64,000 bases of DNA from an uncultured Eubacteriales bacterium (GTDB lineage: Bacteria; Bacillota; Clostridia; Oscillospirales; QAMX01). The stretch covers positions 65,531-129,530 of the forward strand of contig CAKTEH010000007.1 of the NCBI GenBank assembly GCA_934546935.1, given 5' to 3'. Positions 34,416 through 43,464 of the stretch are shown here, one piece after another (position 1 is the stretch's first letter; every line of letters starts with the position of its first letter). The translations under genes and the position numbers were made by a program. The notes below the pieces were generated by a model. The model was not told the DNA's origin and did no database searches. It saw only the letters and a list, made by a program, of their open reading frames with translations.

Positions 34416-35582
34416 TTAGGCGTTTTCCCTGATAAAAGCTTCTATACCGGTCTTTAAGCGCGCAAGACCGTCTTCGACCAGCGCGCGCGGGCAGCCGATG
34501 TTCATGCGCAGGAAATCCGGGCTGCCATAGGCTTTGCCTGCGGAGACAAACAGGCCGGTTTTTTCCCGAAGGAATGCGGACAGCTCCGTTTTATCGCCGG
34601 GCAGCGCGCTGCAGTCGAGCCAGAGCAGGTAGGTGGCCTGAGAAGGGACAAGATGGATCTGCGGAAGGTTTTCAGCAAGATAGGCCTGCACGGTGCATTT
34701 GTTTGCATGGATATATGCGCGCAGGGCATCCAGCCATGCGTCGCCATATGTATAAGCTGCAATGGTTGCATCTGCGGCAAAGGCGTTGAGGCCGGTAATC
34801 CCATCGGTGTGCAGGCCAGCGCGGATACGGCAGCGCAGGCCTTCGTCCGCGGCCATTACGGCTGCGCTTTGCAGCCCTGCAAGGTTAAAGGTCTTTGTCG
34901 GCGCGATGCAGGTAACACTGATACGCCGGCAGGTTTCGGAAACGGAGGCAAAGGGGATATACTCGCAGCCTGGATCGGTTAGATCACAATGGATTTCATC
35001 GGACAAGACGAGGACGTGATACTTTTCGCATAGTTCGCCGATATGGGCAAGCTCGTCCTTGGTCCAGATTTTTCCGGTTGGATTGTGGGGGTTGCAGAGA
35101 ATCAGGAGCGTTGCCTGCGGGGCGGCAAGTTTGCGCTCAAGATCATCGAAATCCAGCCGGTATTCTCCATTTTCATAGATCAGGGGATTTTCCAGAACGT
35201 GACGGCCATTGTTTGTAATAGACGGGAAGAAAGCATTGTAGGCCGGCGTCTGCAGCACAACGCTTTCCCCTGCACAGGTCAGCCTGCGCACAATACTGGA
35301 AACGGCGGGGACAACCCCGGTGCAGAACAACAGGGATTCGGGATCCATTGCAAACCGGTGCCGCCGCTTCCACCAGCCGCAAAGTGCTTCGCCCCAGGCG
35401 GAAGGCATTGTGCAATAACCAAATACACCATGCTGGGCACGCCGCTGTACGGCACGGATTACTTCCGGCGGCGAGGCAAAGTCCATATCGGCAATCCACA
35501 TGGGCAGCTCGTTTTCTTCGACGCTCCACTTGACGGACTGTGTGCCGCGCCGGTTGACAGGTACGTCAAAACTGTATTCCAT
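34416..35582 (-). CDS. PatB/MalY-type PLP aminotransferase (cystathionine beta-lyase)
   Basis: 388 residues, fold type I. ENELPMWIADMDFASPPEV at the N-terminus, NPHNPTGKIWT, SDEIHCDLT and the PLP lysine in APTKTFNLAGLQ mark the MalY/PatB C-S lyase group. Such enzymes release homocysteine, pyruvate and ammonia from cystathionine or cleave other cysteine conjugates. It is the last gene of a three-gene minus-strand unit with dCMP deaminase and a lyxose isomerase, spaced by 18 and 22 bases, which does not suggest a shared pathway. Confidence 0.9.
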   Translation of the reverse strand: MEYSFDVPVNRRGTQSVKWSVEENELPMWIADMDFASPPEVIRAVQRRAQHGVFGYCTMPSAWGEALCGWWKRRHRFAMDPESLLFCTGVVPAVSSIVRRLTCAGESVVLQTPAYNAFFPSITNNGRHVLENPLIYENGEYRLDFDDLERKLAAPQATLLILCNPHNPTGKIWTKDELAHIGELCEKYHVLVLSDEIHCDLTDPGCEYIPFASVSETCRRISVTCIAPTKTFNLAGLQSAAVMAADEGLRCRIRAGLHTDGITGLNAFAADATIAAYTYGDAWLDALRAYIHANKCTVQAYLAENLPQIHLVPSQATYLLWLDCSALPGDKTELSAFLREKTGLFVSAGKAYGSPDFLRMNIGCPRALVEDGLARLKTGIEAFIRENA

Positions 35583-35600
35583 AAAAAATCCTCCTTTTGT

Positions 35601-36083
35601 TTATTCCACATCAAAATCCAATTCAATTTTCTGAATTGGTGTTTCCAATTTCCGCCGGATAATGCCTGCGGAATCGAGCATGCGCTTGGATGCACGGATT
35701 GCCGGAGTATCGGCATATTTGTCGGACAGATATATGATTTCCCGGATTCCTGACTGGATAATTGCTTTTGCACATTCGTTGCAGGGGAAAAGAGAAACAT
35801 AGAGTTTTGCACCCTCAAGGGATTTGCCATTGGAATTGAGAATGGCGTTGAGTTCGGAGTGTACAACAAAGGGATATTTTGTCTCTTCCCCGTCTCTGGC
35901 CCAGGGATACTCGTCGTCAGAGCAGCCATAGGGGAAGCCGTTGTAGCCGGTAGAAAGGATAATATTGCGCTGATCGACAATACATGCGCCGACCTGCGTG
36001 TTCGGGTCTTTGGAACGCTTTGCCGCGAGAAGCGCAACGCCCATGAAATATTCGTCCCAGGAAATATAATTTTTGCGTTTCAT
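35601..36083 (-). CDS. dCMP deaminase family protein
   Basis: 160 residues of the zinc-dependent cytidine/deoxycytidylate deaminase superfamily. His75 and Glu77 (VVHSELNA) and the PCNEC motif (Pro100, Cys101, Cys104) form the zinc site and proton shuttle. dCMP deaminases make dUMP for thymidylate synthesis. I chose the ATG at 36083 behind GGAGG; an ATG at 36095 and longer frames are possible. Middle gene of the minus-strand trio. Confidence 0.92.
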   Translation of the reverse strand: MKRKNYISWDEYFMGVALLAAKRSKDPNTQVGACIVDQRNIILSTGYNGFPYGCSDDEYPWARDGEETKYPFVVHSELNAILNSNGKSLEGAKLYVSLFPCNECAKAIIQSGIREIIYLSDKYADTPAIRASKRMLDSAGIIRRKLETPIQKIELDFDVE

Positions 36084-36105
36084 CTTTGCCTCCATACTTT
36101 GGAAT

Positions 36106-36792
36106 TTAATCTGCTGGAGCCGCAGGATATTCGCTGCACAGCAGCCAGTGTGCCGGCTCGTCTTCCTCAATTTTGGGGAAACGTCCCTGCGCTTTATAAA
36201 AACGGTTGTCTGTTTTGTCGTCATTGACCATCGATACCTCGCCGATAAGACAGGGTTCCCCACCCTCCGGCGCCCAAAAACTATGGTAGAGCCCGGTTGG
36301 AAGCGTGATGCTCTCGCCCGGTTTCAGCTCCAGCTGCGTGCCCGAGGGAAGGGCCACGCGGCGTCCGTCGATGGATACTGTCACGGGTCCATGCGCATGC
36401 GCCTCGTTTTCATCTGAAGCGTACAGCTTCATGATCAGGTTCGCGCCGCCCCGGCAGATGATGTCTTCCGTCTTACTCCAATGAAAATGTTCCGGCGTAA
36501 CCTGGCCGGGAAGGGAAATCAGGATTTTTTCCGCATATGGCTTGGTATAGGCAGGATTTTTCAAATTCCCATTGCGGATGGTAAATAAAGTAAGGCCGAT
36601 ATGTTCAAAATCGTCCTGACCATAGTCCGTGATATCCCAGCCGAGCATATTATCGCGGATTTCGTCATACTCGTGCCCCGCCTGAGCCCATTGCTGCGGC
36701 GTAAAAAAGGCAAAGGGGGGAAGGTGGAAATTCTGTCTGTTTAAAAATGCGATGCTTTCCCTGATAATCCGGTTGATTTGAGAACGTTTCAT
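36106..36792 (-). CDS. D-lyxose/D-mannose isomerase (cupin)
   Basis: 228 residues of the D-lyxose ketol-isomerase family. Metal ligands are expected at the two His and Glu of PEHFHWSKTEDI and in LYHSFW. The family interconverts D-lyxose with D-xylulose and D-mannose with D-fructose in the cytoplasm. First gene of the minus-strand trio; it opens against the AraC-type regulator at 37028, which might control it. Confidence 0.9.
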   Translation of the reverse strand: MKRSQINRIIRESIAFLNRQNFHLPPFAFFTPQQWAQAGHEYDEIRDNMLGWDITDYGQDDFEHIGLTLFTIRNGNLKNPAYTKPYAEKILISLPGQVTPEHFHWSKTEDIICRGGANLIMKLYASDENEAHAHGPVTVSIDGRRVALPSGTQLELKPGESITLPTGLYHSFWAPEGGEPCLIGEVSMVNDDKTDNRFYKAQGRFPKIEEDEPAHWLLCSEYPAAPAD

Positions 36793-37027
36793 GGTTTTCC
36801 TGCCTTTCTGAAATTATTAAGAAATCCGAAAATGCCGTTGGCATTTAGGGGGTCAGGCAAAATAGGCTCCGATATGCATGGAATTGGCGTATTGTATACC
36901 AATGGTGTTGCGGGAGTTCAGGATAGGGCGCTGACAGACGTTTTGCATACCGGACAAAATTGAGCATTACAGGCCATGGTTTTTCTGTTACAGTATGGTA
37001 TACTTTTCTCAGAAAGGAGACGGTGCT

Positions 37028-37825
37028 GTGCAGTGGGTAGGGGTTTTATCAGAAGCGATCGGATATATCGAAAGGAACCTGACTAATGAAATCCGAATAG
37101 AGGATATCGCGGCGCATGTATATGTGTCCAGTGCCAATTTTCAGCGCGTATTCAGATTGATTACAGGAATAACGGTTGGCGAGCATATCCGCAACCGGCG
37201 CTTAACTATGGCCGGACAGGAGCTGATGCAGGGCAGTAGGAAAATTGTGGATATTGCTGTGTGCTATCAGTATGATACACAGGAAAGTTTTTCCAAGGCA
37301 TTTTCAAGATTTCATGGTATTGCGCCGTCCGGCGTTTTCCGGAAGAAAACCGAATTGAAGGTCTATAATCCGCTCACGGTTAATGTGAAGATTCAGGGAG
37401 GCTTTGAAATGGCGCGCACGCTTATTCATCATGTGCCGGTTCATCCGCTGCAATATCCGCATCAGGGCCAGAATTATGTATTCAATGGCTGTATGAAATT
37501 TTTGATGGAATGCATTGGGGAAGAAAACCAAGCCTATGACTACTGGTTTTTCTCCGCAGTATCCGGGGATTGCTATGTACAGGTCTTTAATGCGAACAAG
37601 AATAAATGGAGCGCCTGCCTGTCCCAATCGAAATTCGATTATGACTTGCTAAAACGCGTTTTTGATGCTGTGGGGTATAACTTTACTTATCTTGACGCAC
37701 CGCACTGGCAAAAGGACAGGGAATCGCTTGGTGCAAAACTCAAAGATTATATAGACCGGGGGATCCCGGTGACTTGGAAAAGGGTTTTATTCCGTGTTTC
37801 AGGATGTGGAACTGCCGACCAGTGA
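37028..37825 (+). CDS. AraC-family regulator, N-terminal part (split gene)
   Basis: 265 residues from the GTG behind AAAGGAGA. The AraC HTH pair is at the N-terminus (IRIEDIAAHVYVSSANFQRVFRLITG and DIAVCYQYDTQESFSKAFSRFHG), followed by a ligand-type domain that stops abruptly after DYIDRGIPV. The continuation of that domain is found in the next frame (37794-38441). One AraC protein of about 480 residues was therefore probably split by a single-base shift near 37780-37800. It is divergent from the lyxose isomerase unit. Confidence 0.75.
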   Translation: MQWVGVLSEAIGYIERNLTNEIRIEDIAAHVYVSSANFQRVFRLITGITVGEHIRNRRLTMAGQELMQGSRKIVDIAVCYQYDTQESFSKAFSRFHGIAPSGVFRKKTELKVYNPLTVNVKIQGGFEMARTLIHHVPVHPLQYPHQGQNYVFNGCMKFLMECIGEENQAYDYWFFSAVSGDCYVQVFNANKNKWSACLSQSKFDYDLLKRVFDAVGYNFTYLDAPHWQKDRESLGAKLKDYIDRGIPVTWKRVLFRVSGCGTADQ

Positions 37826-38441
37826 GATCTCCTGTGTAATCGGCTATGAGGGGGACTGCTTTTACAGGCTGGAGGAGGAGAGTACGGATCTGGTTGCTTT
37901 TACCCTGGAGGATCCCCTGCCTTATACATTCGTATTTGTTGAAGAAAAGTGCACGGCGCCGCCTATTGCACAGGTATATCGGGATGCTTTGAAAAGATCG
38001 GGGGAACTCATGCATACGCCGCCCTATGACAGCAATGATGTGTATTTCGGAAACGACGCTTTTTTGCAGTGGGCCAGGATGCTTGAAAACGGTTTTTATC
38101 GTATGACAAAAGAGGAATACGAACGGGCAAATGCAATTGCCAACTGGCGGTATTACTGTATTTATGTCTGCATGCTCGCCACAAATATATTCTCTAAGCG
38201 GCACACTACAGACCGGGCGCTCCAGCTGAATCCCAGCCTTGCGCCGCTTGCCCCGCTTTTAGACCGGGAATACACAGTGCTGGCGGGATTAGAAGAAGAA
38301 CTCAAGGCTGCCGGCGGTTATTTTAACGTGACGTATGAAATTTTGCAGGATGAAGAAAAATGCAGGGGGATTGCCCGGATCTTGCGAAAATTTCCGCCTG
38401 TTTTCGATCGTATATGCGGGATTATTCAGCAATGGCTCTAA
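37794..38441 (+). CDS. C-terminal part of the split AraC-family regulator
   Basis: 215 residues, starting at a GTG that overlaps the upstream frame by 32 bases; AAAAGGG lies nine bases before it. The text reads as the second half of the sensor domain found after the HTH in some clostridial AraC proteins (ISCVIGYEGDCFYRL, FGNDAFLQWARMLENG, YYCIYVCMLATNIFS). It has no DNA-binding domain. It may be a pseudogene remnant, a sequencing error, or a separately translated sensor. Confidence 0.6.
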   Translation: MFQDVELPTSEISCVIGYEGDCFYRLEEESTDLVAFTLEDPLPYTFVFVEEKCTAPPIAQVYRDALKRSGELMHTPPYDSNDVYFGNDAFLQWARMLENGFYRMTKEEYERANAIANWRYYCIYVCMLATNIFSKRHTTDRALQLNPSLAPLAPLLDREYTVLAGLEEELKAAGGYFNVTYEILQDEEKCRGIARILRKFPPVFDRICGIIQQWL

Positions 38442-38539
38442 AAGACAGGTTCTAGTTACATAAAAAATGGCTGCGGATTACGAAAGCCGCCCGGAATATA
38501 CAATCACCTTTATTATAGCGGAAAAAAGGAAAAAAACAA

Positions 38540-38576
38540 GCCTGTGGCTCAGTAAAGCCGCAGGCATTTCTTTTAT
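38540..38576. terminator. Bidirectional terminator
   Basis: A 10-bp stem (38540-38549 with 38556-38565, one G-T pair). A T-rich tail follows on the plus strand and an A-rich run precedes it, giving a U-tract for the minus-strand methyltransferase too. Confidence 0.7.
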
Positions 38577-39316
38577 TTGACGGCGCAGGTTGCGTAATAA
38601 AGCGGGATATTGAACTTGCTGAAAACCCCACAGGCGTTTGTGTCCTCGTAAATCCCACGCAGTGTAAATCCGGCATCCAGCTGGCCGCCGATTTGTTCTT
38701 CTATAGAATGGGAGAATTGGACGCTTCCATCTTCTTCCAGAGATTTTGAGTAAATCTGTGGGTTTTCCATCGGATTATAAGGCAGGCGGTTTTCGGGCTT
38801 CCCGTTTTCATCAAATGCATAAGCAATGCTATTATCCAGCCCGCATAACAGCCGTCCTCCTTTCCTTAGGATACGGAAACATTCCTGCCAGACCGGACGC
38901 ACATCTGCAATGTAGCAGTTTGAAACGGGATGGAAGATCAGATCGAAGCTCTCGTCGGGGAACGGGAGGGGTTTTGTCATGTCTGCACGGATGCAGTTTA
39001 TGCTGTACCCTTCACGCGCGGCGACTTCGCGCTCGCGGTCGAGCTGTCTCCGGGAATAATCCAGCACGGTACATACCGCACCGGCTGCGGTGAAAACCGG
39101 CATCTGTTGCCCGCCCCCGCTGGCCAGGCCTAATATACGCAATCCGTGCAGTTCCGGGAACCATGCCCGCGGCACGGGTTTGGTAGGCGTCAGCAGGACG
39201 CTCCATTTTCCCTGTCTGGCCTGCAGGAATGTGTCGTGATCGATGGGGATTCCCCATTCCCAGCCCGCGTCAACCCATTGGTCGATCGCTGCGGAATTTA
39301 TATCGGTATATTGCAT
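38573..39316 (-). CDS. Class I SAM-dependent methyltransferase
   Basis: 247 residues. Motif I is LRILGLASGGGQQMPVF, and FDLIFHPVSNCYI fits motif II/III, with an acidic residue at the end of strand 2 (VLDYSRRQL). Substrate unknown; it belongs to the ubiquinone/menaquinone-methyltransferase-like group with a family-typical EWGIPIDHDTF start. The ATG at 39316 follows GAAAGGG. Isolated between two terminators. Confidence 0.82.
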   Translation of the reverse strand: MQYTDINSAAIDQWVDAGWEWGIPIDHDTFLQARQGKWSVLLTPTKPVPRAWFPELHGLRILGLASGGGQQMPVFTAAGAVCTVLDYSRRQLDREREVAAREGYSINCIRADMTKPLPFPDESFDLIFHPVSNCYIADVRPVWQECFRILRKGGRLLCGLDNSIAYAFDENGKPENRLPYNPMENPQIYSKSLEEDGSVQFSHSIEEQIGGQLDAGFTLRGIYEDTNACGVFSKFNIPLYYATCAVK

Positions 39317-39334
39317 TTTTCCCTTTCTTTCGTA

Positions 39335-39371
39335 AAAGAACCTGCTATGACAACAGCATAGCAGGTTCTTT
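39335..39371 (-). terminator. Hairpin terminator after the alanine-type aminotransferase gene
   Basis: A perfect 15-bp stem (39335-39349 with 39357-39371) with a 7-base loop; the arms start AAAGAA and end TTCTTT, so it could work on either strand. Confidence 0.65.
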
Positions 39372-39440
39372 CTGAAAACGCAAGATGGGTTGGCGGGATA
39401 TATTGGTGTGGGATGCCGGAGGAAAATGTATGGAAAAAAG

Positions 39441-40655
39441 CTACGCCTGTTTATATGTCGAAAGGAAATCGCCAAGGTCAGAAATTGCCTTTGCGATTTT
39501 ATCCTTATCCGGCAGCATAACAATACGGAAATGGTCGGGCTGCGGCCAGGAGAATCCGCGGCCAGGGATAATCATAACGTGTTTGGCATGTAAATAGTCC
39601 ATTGCAAACTGTTCATCATTGGTAATATGAAAACGTTTAATGTCAAGTTTGGGGAACACGTAGAAGCAGGCGTCGTTTTTTACAAAGCTGATCCCGGGAA
39701 TTTTCTCCAGCTCCCGGCAGGTTGCTTCCCGCTGCTCATAAATGCGTCCGCCGGGGATAAGCATAGCCCGGGTGCTGTCCGGGTCAGCAAGCGCTGCCGG
39801 AATGGCCAGCTGCATAATAGCGTTGGCGCAGATACGCATGGAACACAACTGGAAAATACCGTCGAGCAGATCGTCGTATTTTCCTTTCGGGCCGGTAACA
39901 GTCATCCACCCGCAGCGGAAGCCGCAGGCAACATGGGATTTTGAAAGGCCGTTGGTTGTAATAACTAAAACGTCGTCGGTCAGCGCGGCGGTAGAGATGT
40001 GCTCCTTCCCGTCCATGACCAGACGGTCATAAATTTCGTCGGAGAAAATGATCAGGTTATGTTCACGCGCAACCGCGATAATCTGTTCCAGGATATCCTT
40101 GCTGTACAGCACGCCGGTCGGATTATTGGGGTTGATTAAGACAATTGCGCGTGTTTTCGGATTGATCTTTTTGCGGATGTCCGCGATATCCGGGAACCAG
40201 TGGGACTGTTCATCGCAGATATAGTGCACCGGTTTGGCACCTGCAATCCAGGTGGCGTTGGTCCACAGCGAGTAATCGGGAGACGGGATGAGGACTTCAT
40301 CTCCGCGGTTTAAAATTGCGGTTGTAGCGATGGAAACCAGCTCGCTGACGCCATTGCCGATAAAGATATTGTCAACGCTGATATCATGCATGCCTTTGGC
40401 GATATCATACTGCAATATTGCTTCACGCGCATCCGGCATGCCCTTTACGTCACAATACCCCAGCGCAGTGTCAAAATTGTCCATGACGGCGTGACGGATG
40501 CTGTCCGGCATGCCGAAGCCGAAAATCGGCGGGTTCCCACTGTTGAGCCGCAGCACGTCGATACCGGAAGCACGCATCTTCATGGCTTCAGAAAAGACGG
40601 GACCACGGATGTCGGAATGCACGTTTTGTAATTTGTCAGAACGAAGGAAATCCAT
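39441..40655 (-). CDS. AlaT-like PLP aminotransferase
   Basis: 404 residues, class I/II. NPNNPTGVLYS (about 175), SDEIYDRLV and GLSKSHVACGFRCGW with the PLP lysine are present. It resembles the aminotransferases annotated as alanine or aspartate aminotransferase-like (AlaT). The ATG at 40655 gives the family start MDFLRSDKLQNVHSDIRGP; an earlier frame would add 18 residues. Divergent LysR-type gene lies upstream on the same strand, 123 bases away. Confidence 0.88.
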   Translation of the reverse strand: MDFLRSDKLQNVHSDIRGPVFSEAMKMRASGIDVLRLNSGNPPIFGFGMPDSIRHAVMDNFDTALGYCDVKGMPDAREAILQYDIAKGMHDISVDNIFIGNGVSELVSIATTAILNRGDEVLIPSPDYSLWTNATWIAGAKPVHYICDEQSHWFPDIADIRKKINPKTRAIVLINPNNPTGVLYSKDILEQIIAVAREHNLIIFSDEIYDRLVMDGKEHISTAALTDDVLVITTNGLSKSHVACGFRCGWMTVTGPKGKYDDLLDGIFQLCSMRICANAIMQLAIPAALADPDSTRAMLIPGGRIYEQREATCRELEKIPGISFVKNDACFYVFPKLDIKRFHITNDEQFAMDYLHAKHVMIIPGRGFSWPQPDHFRIVMLPDKDKIAKAISDLGDFLSTYKQA

Positions 40656-40778
40656 TGTATTCAAACCTTTCTTGGACAAAAATGAATTAATCAAAAACAA
40701 GAATTTCAAATTAGGACATGATTTAAACTAATCATACTGGTTTTTGAAAGATTTGTAAAGAACAAAATGCACAATATT

Positions 40779-41675
40779 TCACAACAAATCCGGATGTTTT
40801 TGATATCTTTCGCCTACCCATGCTGTAACATGCCGACCAAAACTGCGAGCTGCAGGGCTTGCAGATTCATTTTTTGGTATTGCCAATGCAATGCAGCGGC
40901 TGGCCTCCGGGACAAGCGGGAGAATGCGCACGTTTTCTGTGTGTCCGCGCAGCAGAAGCTGCGGCATGATGCTGACGCCTAGACCATTTTCCACCATGGC
41001 AATAATGGCATAGTCGTCTTTGGTTGTAAATTTGATATTCGGCTGCACACCGGCGGCTTCCAGAGTTCTTCGCAGATCGTGATCGGAGCTTTGCAGAAGA
41101 CTGATAAAATCCTCGTGCGCAAATTCTTCGACAGGGAAGGCGCCGGCGTCAGCAAGACGGTGATTTTTAGGAATTACAGCTAGAAGTGGGTCCCGGATAA
41201 GTGGGATCGTCTCACAGTCAAGTGTGCAGGGCAGCGTGACAAAACCGAGATCCACCGCGCCTGAAGCAAGCCAGGTTTCGACATCATGATAGTCCCCATC
41301 AAGAAGCTTGAAATCAATATGTGGGTGTGCCTGCCGAAAGGTTTTTATCATATCCGGAAGCCAATGCACGGCGACACTTGAAAACGTGGCGATGCGCACG
41401 GTACCGCTTTCCAGCCCATGGATGCGCACCACCAGACTGTGCAGCTGTTCGTCGGCCTCGACAATTGCGCGGATCGCAGGATAGATCAGCTCTCCTTCGT
41501 CAGTCAGCCTCGCCCCCCTGCGGCCGCGTATAAAAAGCGAGAATCCAAATTCTTCTTCCATACGGTTTATAATATGCGTCATGGCCGACTGTGTGTATCC
41601 AAGCTCCTGCGCAGCCCGCGTCAGGCTGGAAAGCTCTGCAATTTTCAGAAAAGCAATGTAGTGATTAATGTTCAT
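40779..41675 (-). CDS. LysR-family transcriptional regulator
   Basis: 299 residues with the N-terminal HTH (LTRAAQELGYTQSAMTHIINRMEEEFG) and the two-lobe effector domain beginning TVRIATFSSVAVHWLPDMI. GGAGAAAAG precedes the ATG at 41675. It stands upstream of the aminotransferase gene on the same strand, which it may regulate together with itself; the cassette 2 promoter on the other side diverges from it. Confidence 0.92.
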   Translation of the reverse strand: MNINHYIAFLKIAELSSLTRAAQELGYTQSAMTHIINRMEEEFGFSLFIRGRRGARLTDEGELIYPAIRAIVEADEQLHSLVVRIHGLESGTVRIATFSSVAVHWLPDMIKTFRQAHPHIDFKLLDGDYHDVETWLASGAVDLGFVTLPCTLDCETIPLIRDPLLAVIPKNHRLADAGAFPVEEFAHEDFISLLQSSDHDLRRTLEAAGVQPNIKFTTKDDYAIIAMVENGLGVSIMPQLLLRGHTENVRILPLVPEASRCIALAIPKNESASPAARSFGRHVTAWVGERYQKHPDLL

Positions 41676-41925
41676 AACTTTTCTCCGTCCGGCTTGTAAG
41701 ATATCTTTATTATATAGGAAGATGCCTGCCGGCGCAAGGCGGCGCCGGCGGGAAAGCGTGAAGCTTCTCCGGCCCGGCAAACCGGCTGCAAAGCGTTTTA
41801 AACGAAGCAGATTTCGAAATATGTAAAAATAACACAAATATATTTAAAAAAACAAGGAAATATTGACAAAAAATTTGGCTGTGTTAGAATAAAAGCAGGA
41901 AAAAAGAAAGGCGGTGAGCAGTCCA
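41676..41925 (+). other. Divergent intergenic region, LysR / cassette 2
   Basis: About 250 bases before the leader peptide, AT-rich at its right end, with the cassette 2 promoter at 41863-41890. No other feature. Confidence 0.5.
41863..41890 (+). promoter_or_regulatory. Promoter of cassette 2
   Basis: TTGACA (41863-41868), 16-base spacer, TAGAAT (41885-41890). Confidence 0.75.
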
Positions 41926-41982
41926 ATGTTTTGCGTTGCGGAAGGATGTAAACATATGGAAACGGAAGGGAGTTTGTTATGA
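41926..41982 (+). CDS. Leader peptide of cassette 2 (18 aa)
   Basis: ATG at 41926 behind AAGGCGGTGAGCAGTCCA. It encodes 18 residues ending Ser-Leu-Leu, and its TGA overlaps the next ATG (ATGA), exactly as in cassette 1. The two peptides share little besides a Gly-Cys pair and the Leu-Leu end. Confidence 0.5.
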   Translation: MFCVAEGCKHMETEGSLL

Positions 41983-42722
41983 AAAGAAGAATGAATTCAC
42001 TTTGCACATGTATTTTGGCGATTTGCTTCCTGTTTGCGCTGGCTGCAAACTGCGCTGCTGTTGATAAAACAAAGATTAGTGTTCCGGTATCAGCTGCCGC
42101 TAAAAATTTTTTTGAAGCGCGTGGTGTCATGGTGTCGGAAAGTGCCCGTATGAAGCTTGTGGAGGTGACTGCTGAAAGCGGGGAAAGTGGATATGCATTA
42201 TGTTTGACGCAAATAAATAATGGTTTGTTGACGAGTGAATACTTTGCTTCAATGAAAAAGGTACAAGACAATTCAGATGGTTCAACAAGAATGGCGATAG
42301 AAAAGACGTTCAGCTATGATTTTCCATTTGCTTCATGGGATGACCGATTTGTAATTCATGCGACTGCCACTTGGTTTGTATACGATAATGGGTATAAAAG
42401 ACCTGTCCAAGTAGAATGGAATTATGAAAAATATGATACAAGCATAAATGTCAGCCATATTTTAGTGGGGTATTATTGCAGCGGAGGGTTGTATTCTTAT
42501 CCGGATTTTGATAATCTAAATGCTAATATTACGCACACAATTGAAAAGTCGGTTAATAATCCAAGCGTAGGGACTACATACCGCAACTATAATCCTTTAT
42601 CGCCTACACGCGCTATTGATTCTTTGGCAGGAAACCCGAATGGACAGTACCTTGGATTTAAGACAACTGTAAACGGAGTAGAAAGTGAGTTGTATACGGT
42701 TACAATTCAACAGCATAGCTAA
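41979..42722 (+). CDS. Secreted protein of cassette 2 (intact)
   Basis: 247 residues with a signal peptide (about 1-28, cleaved near CAAVDK). It contains VSAAAKNFFEARG (37-49), then a probable beta-rich domain (FVIHATATWFVYD, VQVEWNYEKYDTSINVSHILV) and YRNYNPLSPTRA near the end. It is the intact version of the split gene at 32432-33195. No family is recognised. It is translationally linked to a leader peptide upstream and precedes a lipoprotein gene, so the products probably act together at the cell surface. Confidence 0.8.
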   Translation: MKRRMNSLCTCILAICFLFALAANCAAVDKTKISVPVSAAAKNFFEARGVMVSESARMKLVEVTAESGESGYALCLTQINNGLLTSEYFASMKKVQDNSDGSTRMAIEKTFSYDFPFASWDDRFVIHATATWFVYDNGYKRPVQVEWNYEKYDTSINVSHILVGYYCSGGLYSYPDFDNLNANITHTIEKSVNNPSVGTTYRNYNPLSPTRAIDSLAGNPNGQYLGFKTTVNGVESELYTVTIQQHS

Positions 42723-42741
42723 ACGTGCATAAAATTTGCTT

Positions 42742-43431
42742 ATGAAATATCGAGATATGAAACATCGAAAAAAAATTGCGCTGTTTGTGCTGTGCGCGTT
42801 GCTTTTTGCCTTTTGCAGCGCGTGTGCGGAAACAAATAAGGCGCAGCAGTCTGCGCCCTTCCAGCCTGTGTTTTTCGATAAGCTGACGCAGCCGAGGGAC
42901 AAGGTTTTGCAGGCGCTTTCGCTGTCGGCATCCGACTATGAAACGCCGGATCCCTGGCGGGTGGATCTTTTGCACCAGAAGGCGGAAATCTGCGGATACG
43001 CGTTTACCGTTGAGCTGCTTTTTTCTGCAAACGATGGTTTTATGTATGGCTTCCGCTATATCCTGGGTACGCAGGAGATGAGCGGGGAGGACTGCCATGC
43101 GCTTTTGCAGGATATTTCCGCTGCGCTCAGCGAGGCTTACGGCTCGCCGAAGACGGTTCCGATGGAGGGACGGATTCAGGACTGGAGCGGCACAGTGGAG
43201 GAGGATTTTGATCCGGAAAGAGGATACTTCGACCGCTGGCTGGTACCGGGAAAGTGGTCGCTGCCCGGTGAAGCGGACGAGGATGTTATCCTGCGGGCGC
43301 AGCTTGCCTATGAGCCGCAGTATGCCTATAAGGGCGCGGCCTATAAGGGTGAGCCGTGCATCATGCTGGATTTTGACCTGCGCGTACATAAGCTGGTTTC
43401 TTATGAACGGGAGCACGGCATCGCTTTATAA
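42742..43431 (+). CDS. Lipoprotein of cassette 2
   Basis: 229 residues from the ATG at 42742; a second ATG at 42757 would give a more classical signal peptide (KHRKKIALFVLCALLFAFCSAC) and neither has a strong ribosome binding site. The lipobox Cys lies in AFCSAC. The mature part begins PVFFDKLTQPRDKVLQALSL and contains a helix with LLQDISAALSEAYGSPKTVP, similar in layout to the lipoprotein at 33195-33935. Unknown function, presumably with the secreted protein encoded upstream. Confidence 0.75.
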   Translation: MKYRDMKHRKKIALFVLCALLFAFCSACAETNKAQQSAPFQPVFFDKLTQPRDKVLQALSLSASDYETPDPWRVDLLHQKAEICGYAFTVELLFSANDGFMYGFRYILGTQEMSGEDCHALLQDISAALSEAYGSPKTVPMEGRIQDWSGTVEEDFDPERGYFDRWLVPGKWSLPGEADEDVILRAQLAYEPQYAYKGAAYKGEPCIMLDFDLRVHKLVSYEREHGIAL

Positions 43432-43464
43432 TCGTCCGCCCGCATCAAAGACAAAAACAGATAA

